Assembly: GCA_031291035.1 (NCBI GenBank)
Contig: JAISLI010000034.1
Span: 1 to 53,558, forward strand
Direction: 5' to 3'
Source of the DNA: Desulfovibrio sp.
Lineage (GTDB): Bacteria; Desulfobacterota; Desulfovibrionia; Desulfovibrionales; Desulfovibrionaceae
Length of the DNA stretch: 53,558 nucleotides
Shown: positions 8,072 to 17,200 of the stretch, piece after piece
Numbering within the stretch: position 1 is the first letter of the stretch
How the letters are laid out: every line of letters starts with the position of its first letter
Position numbers and translations under genes: made by a program
Notes under the pieces: generated by a model
What the model saw: only the letters and a program-made list of their open reading frames with translations
Told to the model about the DNA's origin: nothing
Database searches by the model: none

Positions 8072-11000
8072 TCAGGACGCCCAGAGGGCCAGGGCCTTCT
8101 CCAGTTCAGGCCCTGGCCGCACCCTGAGCGAGCTGGCCAGCGAAAGCCGGCATTCATAGCCGTCCAGATCCACGCTGGCGAATGTTTCCACAGGTCCGGG
8201 GTGATTCCGCAAAATATTTTTCAGGGCCAGCATGTCCTCGCGCCCCAGGCGGTGCCCCGGTATGCGCACGCACACAGGGGCCGCGCTCATGGCGCAATAC
8301 TCGTCCAGGGCGCAGGCGTCCAGCCCTTCGAGCTTGAGCTCCCGGGCCTGCTCTTCCTCCTCGCCGTCCAGGGAGCTTTCCCCCCCGCTCTGCAGCCGGG
8401 CCGCGATGCGCAGCAGCCTGCCCTCTTCCAGAAAAGTCCTTGCCTTGTCGTACGCCGTGGGAAAGAACACCACCTCGGCATGCCCTGTCATGTCCTCCAC
8501 GCCGACAATGGCCATGGGTTCTTTCCTCGCCTTGGTGGTGACCCTCTTCACGTCCGCCACCTCCACGGCGCAGGCGATTTCCGCGCCGGGGAACTTCTCC
8601 CTGGCCTCTTCCAGCGTGGTGAGGCCGAGCCGCCGTATTTCATGGCTGTACGGCTCCAGGGGGTGCCCGCTGACAAAAAAACCCAGAGCCTCTTTTTCGG
8701 CCCTGAGGCGCGCATCGTCATCCCATTCGCCGAGGGCTGCTTCCGGGCAGTCAATGCCCACGCCTGTCAGCCGGGGGGCTTTGCGGGCCGGGGCAACGCC
8801 GAACAGGGACATCTGGCCGGATTTCCGCTCGTCGCTCTTTTTCTGGGCGCGGGCCGTGACCGTGTCCAGGGCCGCCAGCATCCCGGCCCGGCTGGCGCCG
8901 AAGCAGTCGCACGCGCCGCTCTTGATGAGGGATTCCAGCACCCTCCTGGTAATTTTGCGCAGGCTGACGCGGCAGCAGAGGTCAAACAGCGAAGCGTAGC
9001 CGTTTTCGCCACGGGCCTCCACAATTTCCCTGATGGCTTCCTCTCCGGCCCCCTTGACGCCCCCAAGCCCGAAAATGATTCCGTCCTCCGCGGCGACAAA
9101 CTCCCCCCGGCTTCTGTTGACGGAGGGGGGCAGCACGTCAACGCCCATATCCTTGCAACAGGAGATGTACCTGAGCAGTTTTTCCTGGTTGTTCATTTCC
9201 GAAGTGAGCAGGGCGGCCATGAATTCGGCCTTGAAATGCGTCTTCAGCCAGGCCGTGTGGTAGGAGATGAGCGCATAGGCGGCCGAATGCGACTTGTTGA
9301 AGCCGTATTCCGCGAACAGCGCCATCAGGTCAAATATCTCGTTGGCCTTGTCCTCGCCGATGTTGTTCCGCTTCGCGCCCTCGACAAAGCGCACCCGTTC
9401 CCTGGCCATGAGTTCGGGCTTTTTCTTGCCCATGGCCCGGCGCAGGATGTCCGCCCCGCCAAGTGTGTAGCCGGCGACAATCTGGCTGATGCGCATGACC
9501 TGCTCCTGGTACACAATGACGCCGTAGGTCTCCTTCAGGCAGTCCCTGAGCAGCTCGTGCGGGTATTCCACCGGCGTCAGGCCCTGCTTGCGCCGGATGA
9601 AATCCTTCACCATGCCCGACCCCAGCGGCCCCGGCCGGTACAGGGCGCACATGGCGATGATGTCCTCAAAGCAGGTGGGCCTGAACTGGCGCAGATATTC
9701 GCGTATGCCGGAACTTTCCATCTGGAACACGCCGTCCGTATCCCCGCGCGAATACAGATCATAGGCCGCCGGGTCGTCCAGGGGCAGGGCGTCCATATCC
9801 GGCGGCGTTCCGCCGCGCGCGCGGATGTTGGCCAAGGTGTCGTCAATGAGGGTCATGGTCCTGAGGCCGAGAAAGTCAAATTTGACAAGCCCCACTTCCT
9901 CCACCGTGGGCCCGTCGAACTGGGTCACCAGTTCGTCGCGCTGCCCCCTGTACAGCGGCAGGTACTCCACCATGGCCCTGTCCGAGACCACAAGCCCGGC
10001 GGCATGGGTGGAGGCGTGCCGGCAAAGTCCCTCCAGCCGCAGGGAGATGTTGACGAGTTTTTGCACCCGCTGGTCGGATCCGTACAGTTTTTTCAGCTCC
10101 GGCTCGCGCTCCAGGGCCTTTTTGAGCGTGATGTCCAGCCCTCCGGGAACAAGTTTGGCCAGGCGGTCGGTTTCGGCGTAACTCATGCCCATGGCCCGGC
10201 CCACATCCTTCACCACGGCCCTGGCCTTCATGGTGCCGAAGGTGGTTATCTGGGCCACGGCGTCCTCGCCGTACATGTCCACCATGTGGCGTATCACCTC
10301 GCCCCGGCGGCGCTCGCAGAAGTCCACATCGATATCGGGCAGGGAAACGCGCTCGCTGTTGAGAAAGCGCTCAAAAAGCAAATTGTAGGGCAACGGGTCG
10401 ATATTTGTGATGCGTAGCGCCCAGGCCGTAAGCGAGCCGGCGGCCGAGCCTCGTCCCGGCCCCACGGGCACGCCGCGCCGCTTGGCCCAGTTGATGAACT
10501 CCTGCACGATGAGAAAATATCCGGCATAGCCCTCGCGCAGGATGATTTCAAGCTCATGTTCCAGGCGCGCGCGGTAGGCTTCGCGGTCGGGGCTTCCGCT
10601 GCCCGGAAGCCCCGCAAGCCGCGTTTCAAGCCCCTCGGAGGCCAGGCGGCGCAGCTCGGATTCGGCGCTGGCCCCTTCCGGCAATTTGTATACGGGGAAG
10701 TAATGCCTGCCGAGGTCAAGCTCCACGCGGCACGATTCGGCTATGCGCGCGGAATTGGCCAGGGCTTCCGGCAGGGAGGAAAAGCCGGCCTCCATCTCCC
10801 CGGCGGACTTGTAATACAGCTCGCGGCTTTCAAAGCGCATGCGTCCGGGGTCGTCCAGCGTGGATTTGCTCTGTACGCACAACAGCAGGTCGTGGGCCTC
10901 GACGTCGTTGGCGTCGAGATAGTGGCAGTCATTGGTGGCCACGATCGGGAGGCGGGTTTTTTCCGCCAGCTCCAGCAGCCCGGCGTTGACCTTTTCCTGG

Positions 11001-11539
11001 ACGGCGAGGCCGTTGGACTGCAATTCCAGGTAAAAGCGGCCGGGGTAGATATCCGCATATTCCCGCGCCAGGCGGAGGGCCTCGTCCATGTCGCCCGTCC
11101 TGACGGCGCGCGGCACCTCCCCCGCGATGCAGGCCGAAAGGCAGACAATCCCCTCCGCGTAGCTGCGCAGCAGGGCCTTGTCCACCCGCGGCTTGTAGTA
11201 AAAGCCGTCCAGGGCGCCCCGCGTGACCAGTTTGACGAGGTTGTGGTAGCCGTCATTGCTTTGCGCCAGCAAAACCAGGTGATGGCGCGTTTTTGCCCGC
11301 GCGGAGGTTTTGTCGGCATGGTCCGGGCAGACATAGACCTCGCAGCCGATGACGGGTTTGAGGCCGAATTCCTTGCAGCATTTGTAAAAACGCACCGCGC
11401 CGTGCAAGTTGCCGTGGTCGGTGACGGCGCAGGCGTCCATGCCGTAATCCTTGGCGCGGGCGCAAAGGTCCTTCAGGCGGATGGCTCCATCCAGCAGGCT
11501 GTACTCCGTATGGCAGTGAAGATGGACAAAATCGGACAT
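8072..11539 (-). CDS. dnaE: DNA polymerase III alpha subunit
   Basis: 1155 residues from the ATG at 11539 (MSDFVHLHCHTEYSLLDG), normal for DnaE1. Order: PHP domain (1-280, VHLHCHTEYSLLDG and AVTDHGNLHGAVRF), palm with catalytic aspartates in PDIDVDF (about 401-407), and glycine-rich GRGSAAGSLTAW. The fingers have YQEQVMRISQIVAGYTLGGAD, followed by tandem HhH (LFDLCCRVSLRK), the OB fold (ACAVEVADVKR) and a tau-binding C-terminus. It is the replicative polymerase catalytic subunit. Reading further upstream would add a stretch without family character. It heads a minus-strand cluster with the small membrane protein, queD and perhaps wcbI. Confidence 0.98.
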   Translation of the reverse strand: MSDFVHLHCHTEYSLLDGAIRLKDLCARAKDYGMDACAVTDHGNLHGAVRFYKCCKEFGLKPVIGCEVYVCPDHADKTSARAKTRHHLVLLAQSNDGYHNLVKLVTRGALDGFYYKPRVDKALLRSYAEGIVCLSACIAGEVPRAVRTGDMDEALRLAREYADIYPGRFYLELQSNGLAVQEKVNAGLLELAEKTRLPIVATNDCHYLDANDVEAHDLLLCVQSKSTLDDPGRMRFESRELYYKSAGEMEAGFSSLPEALANSARIAESCRVELDLGRHYFPVYKLPEGASAESELRRLASEGLETRLAGLPGSGSPDREAYRARLEHELEIILREGYAGYFLIVQEFINWAKRRGVPVGPGRGSAAGSLTAWALRITNIDPLPYNLLFERFLNSERVSLPDIDVDFCERRRGEVIRHMVDMYGEDAVAQITTFGTMKARAVVKDVGRAMGMSYAETDRLAKLVPGGLDITLKKALEREPELKKLYGSDQRVQKLVNISLRLEGLCRHASTHAAGLVVSDRAMVEYLPLYRGQRDELVTQFDGPTVEEVGLVKFDFLGLRTMTLIDDTLANIRARGGTPPDMDALPLDDPAAYDLYSRGDTDGVFQMESSGIREYLRQFRPTCFEDIIAMCALYRPGPLGSGMVKDFIRRKQGLTPVEYPHELLRDCLKETYGVIVYQEQVMRISQIVAGYTLGGADILRRAMGKKKPELMARERVRFVEGAKRNNIGEDKANEIFDLMALFAEYGFNKSHSAAYALISYHTAWLKTHFKAEFMAALLTSEMNNQEKLLRYISCCKDMGVDVLPPSVNRSRGEFVAAEDGIIFGLGGVKGAGEEAIREIVEARGENGYASLFDLCCRVSLRKITRRVLESLIKSGACDCFGASRAGMLAALDTVTARAQKKSDERKSGQMSLFGVAPARKAPRLTGVGIDCPEAALGEWDDDARLRAEKEALGFFVSGHPLEPYSHEIRRLGLTTLEEAREKFPGAEIACAVEVADVKRVTTKARKEPMAIVGVEDMTGHAEVVFFPTAYDKARTFLEEGRLLRIAARLQSGGESSLDGEEEEQARELKLEGLDACALDEYCAMSAAPVCVRIPGHRLGREDMLALKNILRNHPGPVETFASVDLDGYECRLSLASSLRVRPGPELEKALALWAS

Positions 11540-11598
11540 GCGGCCAGTATAGCGGGTGAAGGCCGAAATTTCAAGGCGCAAAATTCAGGGCGCAAGAT

Positions 11599-13569
11599 TC
11601 AGGCGGCGGCCGCGCCGCCGGTAAAGAGAGGGCGCGCCGCGTAGAGTTTGTCCGTTTTGCCGAAAAGGTACACAACGTCATTCGCCGCGAAGCGCGTTTC
11701 CGGCCCCGGCGGGGCGGTGACGGCCTCCCCGCGCCGCACGGCGACCACCGTGACGCCGTGTTGACGGCGCAGCCCGCTTTCGGCAAGGCTTTGCCCGCAC
11801 AGGGGGGAAGCCGCGTCCAGGCGCAGGGTCTGTACGCCCATGTCCTCCAGGCGGCCGGCCACCACATCCAGGGGGCTGACCGCGGAGATGCGGCGCAGGG
11901 TGCGGTAGTTCTCCCGCCGGAAGCGCGCGGCGAAATTGTCTATGTCCTGGCCGGGCACCATATACCGGGTGAGCACGCGGCTGAACACCTCGATGGAGCT
12001 TTCGAACTCCTCGGCGATCACCTCGTCCGCGCCCAGTCGGCGCAGGGGGCCTATTTCCGTCACAAAGCGGGTGCGGGCCACGATGTGCAGGCCGGGGCTC
12101 ATGCGGCGGGCCTCCATGGCTATGGCGCGCACGGCCGTCGGATCTGAAATGACAACGGCCAGCACGCGGGCCTTGCCCACGCCGAGATGCTCCAGCACCA
12201 CGGGCTGCGAGGCGTCGCCGTGGGTAATGGGCTCCTTGCCCCTGTACCGGCTGACTGTTTCCGGATTCATTTCCAGGATGACGTACTCAATGCCGGATTC
12301 CCGCGCGGCCTTGGCCAGCTGCTTGCCGCTTATGCCAAAGCCCACGATGATGAGATGGTCGTTCAGGGCGCGCCCGGCCGGCTCCCCCTGGGGCGGGGTT
12401 TTGCCGGCGAGGCGGGCGGCCATGTCGCCCAGGCGCGGCCCGGCCGCGATCATGGACGGCGTGAGCATCATGGTGATGATGCTCACGCACAAAAAGGTCT
12501 GGTAGTCATGCATTTGCAAAAGCCCCGCCTCAAGCCCGGCGGCGGCCAGCACAAAGGCGAATTCCCCCACCTGGGCGAGGGAGAGCGAGGTGATCACGCA
12601 GGCGCGCATGGGATAGCCCTGCAAAAGAACCGAAGGCAGGGTCAGGGCCGCCTTGACGAGGATGAACAGGGCCGTCAGGCCCAGTATGGGGAAAAAATTC
12701 GCCAGGCAGAACTTCACGTCAAGCATCATGCCCACGGAAATGAAAAAAAGACTCATGAACACGTCCCGATAGGGGAGGATGCCGGAGATGACGCTCATGC
12801 TGTACTGGGAGCGGGCCAGCATGAGGCCTGCCAGAAAGGCCCCCAGGGAAAGGGAGAGGCCCAGGGCGCTGGTGAGCAGGGCCATGCCCATGCACAGGCC
12901 GAGTGTGGTCAGCAGCAGCACTTCGCGCGCACGGGCGCGCACCACCATTTCCATGAGCCTGTTGACGCCGTACTTGGCGAAAAGCAGCACGCCGCCCAAC
13001 ATCAGCGCCATCTGCGATACCGCCGTGAGGACGCTCTGCGCGGTAAGCTCCAGCCGGCCGGCCAGCAGCGGCACGGCGAGCAGCATGGGAGCCACCATGA
13101 TGTCCTGAAAAACGAGAATGGCCAGGGAGAGGCGCCCGGCCGGCGTGCCGGTAAGTCCGCGCTCCTGCATGATGCGCAGGACAATGGCCGAGGAGGAAAG
13201 GGCGACCAGACAGCCCCAGAAAACGCCCTGCCGCCAGCTTTGCCCGTAGAGGAACACCAGGCCCGCGAGGGCCAGCACCGTAAGGGCGAGCTGAAGCCCG
13301 CCGCCCAGAAAAACCGGACGTCTCAGCCTGTTGAGCGACTCGCCGGAAAGCTCCATGCCGATGGTGAAAAGCAGCATGGCCACGCCCAGTTCCGCGATAT
13401 GGCTGATGTGCGCGACGTCATCCACAACGCCGAGCAGCGAGGGGCCGCACATCACGCCGCTGAGCAGAAAGGCCACGGTGGAGGGAAGCCTGAGCTTGCC
13501 GCAGGCAATGGTGACGCCTATGGAGAGCAAAAAAATGACAACCAGTTCTTTAAGCCAGGGAATTTCCAT
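11599..13569 (-). CDS. KefB/CPA2-type cation:proton antiporter with RCK domains
   Basis: 656 residues, ATG 13569 after GGAGG. The N-terminal CPA2 exchanger domain (1-385) has about 12-13 membrane helices, including HISHIAELGVAMLLFTIGM and SLSLAQVGEFAFVLAAAGLE. Then come a TrkA-N/RCK domain (about 405-540, LIIVGFGISGKQLAKAARE with the G-x-G-x-x-G nucleotide loop) and a TrkA-C domain (about 565-650). Members export K+ or Na+ in exchange for protons and are gated by nucleotide or thiol ligands. It ends about 60 bases upstream of the dnaE start, same strand. Ion choice cannot be read from sequence. Confidence 0.92.
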   Translation of the reverse strand: MEIPWLKELVVIFLLSIGVTIACGKLRLPSTVAFLLSGVMCGPSLLGVVDDVAHISHIAELGVAMLLFTIGMELSGESLNRLRRPVFLGGGLQLALTVLALAGLVFLYGQSWRQGVFWGCLVALSSSAIVLRIMQERGLTGTPAGRLSLAILVFQDIMVAPMLLAVPLLAGRLELTAQSVLTAVSQMALMLGGVLLFAKYGVNRLMEMVVRARAREVLLLTTLGLCMGMALLTSALGLSLSLGAFLAGLMLARSQYSMSVISGILPYRDVFMSLFFISVGMMLDVKFCLANFFPILGLTALFILVKAALTLPSVLLQGYPMRACVITSLSLAQVGEFAFVLAAAGLEAGLLQMHDYQTFLCVSIITMMLTPSMIAAGPRLGDMAARLAGKTPPQGEPAGRALNDHLIIVGFGISGKQLAKAARESGIEYVILEMNPETVSRYRGKEPITHGDASQPVVLEHLGVGKARVLAVVISDPTAVRAIAMEARRMSPGLHIVARTRFVTEIGPLRRLGADEVIAEEFESSIEVFSRVLTRYMVPGQDIDNFAARFRRENYRTLRRISAVSPLDVVAGRLEDMGVQTLRLDAASPLCGQSLAESGLRRQHGVTVVAVRRGEAVTAPPGPETRFAANDVVYLFGKTDKLYAARPLFTGGAAAA

Positions 13570-14283
13570 GCGAACCTCCGCTGATGCTTTTACCAGCCCG
13601 CGCTGTTTCGCGCAAGCGTCGGAACGGATGGAAAGCGGCAGGAAACGGAAAGCCGCCGCCGGAAAATTTTTCGCCCAAAAAATGTTCACAAGTAAAAAGC
13701 AAAAGATTTCATAATGTTCAGAATTTGAAAATTTTTTTTAAAATTTGTCGGAAAAATTGCAAAAACTGTTGACATTCTGAAATGTCCTGGAGTAAAGAAG
13801 GATTATCCCCAACCTACGCCCGTAGTACGGGGTAGCCCGTTTGAGCCACGCAACAGGCACGACGGGATCGCCACGGGCGCGTTGGGTTCCCCCGACCTTG
13901 GCTGTCAGGTCGGCCATGTATCTTCAGGGTATGGACCACGGCGGTGTTGCGAATTCCGCCTTGGAACCCAGCCTCATCGGAAAGCCCGTCGCGAGTTGCG
14001 GCGGCCGCCCTGCGGGTTGCGGGGGCGTTGCGAACTCATGGGGGCGTATTGCCCGCATGAACGAATCCTGAAGGAGTGTTCGTAACGCGCTTTCCCTTGC
14101 CGTACTCCACGATTCCATAATAATCGGCCTGCGGACGGGCTACGGGCGTTTTCTTGCGTCCGGTATCAGCCCACAGTCGCGCATTTCTCCCTGTCGCGTT
14201 TTTGCGCCACAGGGGGCGCGCTTTCCGCATTGCCCCGAATTGGGGCCTATTGGACTGCCGTCCAAAAAAAGGAGGATTTTTAC
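13570..14283. other. Roughly 700-base intergenic region/leader before the giant adhesin
   Basis: 13690-13800 is AT-rich and holds promoter-like sequence. 13800-14270 is GC-rich and structured: GGTGTTGCGAATTC and GGCGTTGCGAACTC are near-repeats 70 bases apart, CCGACC/GGTCGG can pair around 13895-13915, and CCCTGTCGCG/CGCCACAGGG lie near 14190-14215. Short frames on both strands exist but change frame where similarity seems to continue, so none is annotated. The minus strand reads vaguely like the Ash/Icd-type leader regions of phage satellites; this is an impression only. The 3' end has AAAGGAGGA just before the adhesin start. Confidence 0.45.
13769..13798 (+). promoter_or_regulatory. Possible sigma-70 promoter upstream of adhesin leader
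   Basis: TTGACA, 18 bases, TAAAGA. The -35 is perfect and the -10 poor. If used, it gives a leader of about 480 bases before the adhesin. Confidence 0.35.
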
Positions 14284-17200
14284 ATGGCTGACATTACCCT
14301 TACCAGACCGGCCCAGGGACAGATCCGGACAGAGCGGAACGCGTCCGGCTCCCGCATAGTGCTGAATTTCCCGGCCGATCAGGCCATCATGGAAAAAGCG
14401 GACGACAATCTTGTTTTCCGTTTTGACGACGGCGGTTCCGTCGTGCTGGAAAACTTCTATCAGCAGTACAACGCCGAATCCATCCCCGAATTCGAGGTGG
14501 AAGGCCAGATCATCGCGGGCGCGGACTTTTTCAGCGCCTTCGGGCCCGATCTCGCCCCCGCCGCCGGCCCCGGCGGCGCGTCGGGCGGCGGCCGCTATCA
14601 GGAATACGCCGACATGGGTCTGGCCGACGGCCTGACCCATCTGGGCGAGCTTGACTGGGGCATGCAGACCGGCGCCGGAGACGCCGAAGACAGAAGCGCC
14701 TTCGGCGGCGTGCCCGATCTGCCCACAGGCATCAGCATGCGTTGGGACAGCGTCTGGACGGACGGCCCCGGAACCGAAGGCCCGGACGGCTCAAGTCTGG
14801 CCTCCGCCGCCAACGGCGTCTTCACCCTGAGCGAGAGCGGGCTGCCCGGCGGCACGCGCGCGGTGGAAGGGCCGATTGGGGCGTCCTCCATGCTGCGGGT
14901 AAGCACGGAGAACTCCAGCTTCGCCGGCATGACCATAGACGGCGAATACCATACGCTGGCCGAGCTGGCCGGCGGCGTCGACGTGGCCCTTGACCTGGAC
15001 GGCGACGGCGGAACGGATGTTTCCGTCAGCTTCCGCTACGTGGGCGACAACAGCGTCAGCGTTACGGTGACCCTGGACAACGCGGTCAGCCACCTTGACG
15101 ACCTCGGCAACGCCCTTGAAAACGCCCTGGCGGATCTGGCTCTGACCGTCCATGACGACCAGGGCAATTCCGCCGGCGGCGTCCTGAATGTGGTGGTGGT
15201 GGACGACAGCCCCGAAGCCCGCGACAACGCGGCCGACACGGGGCTGACCATCGTCTCCGCGAGCGGCAACGTGGTGACCGACGACGACGGGCAGGGCCGC
15301 GACATGTTCGGCGCGGACGGCGAGGCCGCGGACAAGGTTGACTGGGTCAACGCGGCCGGCCGGCCGGACATCAAATTCGGCGACACCGTGCTGACCCGCG
15401 CCGCCGACGGCACGCTGACGGACGCGGCCGGCAAGGACTACGGCACCCTGGAACTGGACGAGACCACGGGCGACTACAAATATACCAAGCCCGAAGGCGG
15501 CGCGCTCAAGGGCGACATCACGGTCGCCTACACCATTGAGGACGCGGACGGCGACAGGTCTTCCGCCAAACTGACCATTCACGTCACGGACGCGGACATC
15601 AGCATAGGCGGGATCACCGACGCGCCCGGCGGAGAAGCGGACGCGACGGTTTCCGAGGCCTTTTTGACCGCGGGCGGCCGTCTGAATCAGCAGGACGCCG
15701 GCAGCCGCGCGGGCGGGGAGGACAGTGTGGCCGAGGGCAGCTTCACCATCAGCGCGCCCGACGGGCTGGTGCAACTGACCATCGGCGGCGTGAGCATCAA
15801 TCCGGACGATGCGGCGGGCACCCGGATTCAGACAGACCTCGGCACGCTGACAGTCACCGGCATCACCGGCCCCAACACAAGCGGCGTGTACGAGGTGAAC
15901 TACAAGTACACCCTTGAGCACTCCACGACGGACGTTGAGGGCGAGATTGAAAAGGACAGCTTCACAGTAACCGTCACGGACAGCGACGGCGACACGAGCG
16001 AAGGAACACTGTCCATCGCCATTCAGGACGACGTGCCGACAGGCAGGGACGACTACCGCGGCCTTGCCGTGGAAGACGCGCAGGGTGCAAGCGCGGCGGC
16101 GGCTCCCATTCTCGGCAACGTGATTTCCGGCCTGGGCACCGACGCCAACTCCGGCGCGGACGTGCGCGGCGCGGACGGCTTCGCGCAGGGTTCCGTGAAC
16201 TGGAACACGGCGTCTGTGACCACAACCAACGCGGAACAGGCAGGCCATGCGCAGCAGGGCTTCGACACCAGCTTCTCCCTGACGCCGGTATCCGGCCAGG
16301 ATGGCGTTTTCACCGTTGTGGACGCCAACAGCGCGACTCCCGTCGGCGAGATCAGGCTGGAGGCGGACGGCACATACACATTCACGGCAAATGCCGCCTA
16401 CGAGCCGGAACACGGCGACCACACCATCAACATCCCCTACACCTTCGCGGACAAGGACGGCGACAGGGGCAGCGCCGAGCTGCACATCACCATCAGGAAC
16501 GTGAACGACAGGCCGGTCTTTGATGTTGAGGGCGGGCTGGCCGCCACCGGCGACGTCAAGGAAGACGGCGTGTACGCGCCGGGCGAACGCTCCGCCACCC
16601 TGCATCCGGAGGAGAACGAGACCAAGACGATAGATGGGGACACGGTTGAGGCCCCGTACCACAAGCTGGTGACGAAGGGCAGCGTGTCGGCCACCGACGC
16701 GGACGGCGACCTTCTGACTTTCGGCCTGCAAGGCGGCACGGAGACCCTGTACACCGGCGTGGTATGCGACGTTTTGCGCGGCACGTACGGCGACCTGTAT
16801 CTTCAGCCCAACGGCGAATACACCTATGTGCTCGACCCCGCCAGGGCGAATTCCCTGGGTGAGGGCCGCAGCGCGCAGGAAAACTTCACCGTCACCGCCA
16901 CGGACAATTCCGGCGCGGCCAACGCCGTGGGCACGGCGACAATCCGGATCACCGTGCACGGCAGCAACGAGGCCCCGACGCTGGAGATCCCCGACAAACT
17001 TGTCGTCGAGGAAGCCGGAGGCAATACCACGGGCGCGGTTACATTCAACGTCCCGCTCAAGGGCCATGACGTTGACGCGGGCGACACGCTGGCCTACAGC
17101 GCCCATCTGCCCGGAAGCGACGCGCTTGTCGGCAGGCTGTACCTGACGCAGGGCGACAGCGGGCCGGAATGGACGACAACGCCGCCCACAACGGCGACGC

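Noticed and set aside
8201..10417. 738-codon plus-strand frame opposite dnaE
   Set aside because: Shadow of a well-conserved polymerase gene; low-complexity composition.
12187..13584. 465-codon His/Gln-rich plus-strand frame opposite the antiporter
   Set aside because: Composition is the mirror of a membrane protein gene (hydrophobic codons read backwards); no ribosome site.
13841..14118. Short Gly/Cys- and Pro-rich frames on both strands before the adhesin
   Set aside because: Apparent similarity moves between frames and there are no ribosome sites, so structured DNA or a decayed module is more likely than a protein.
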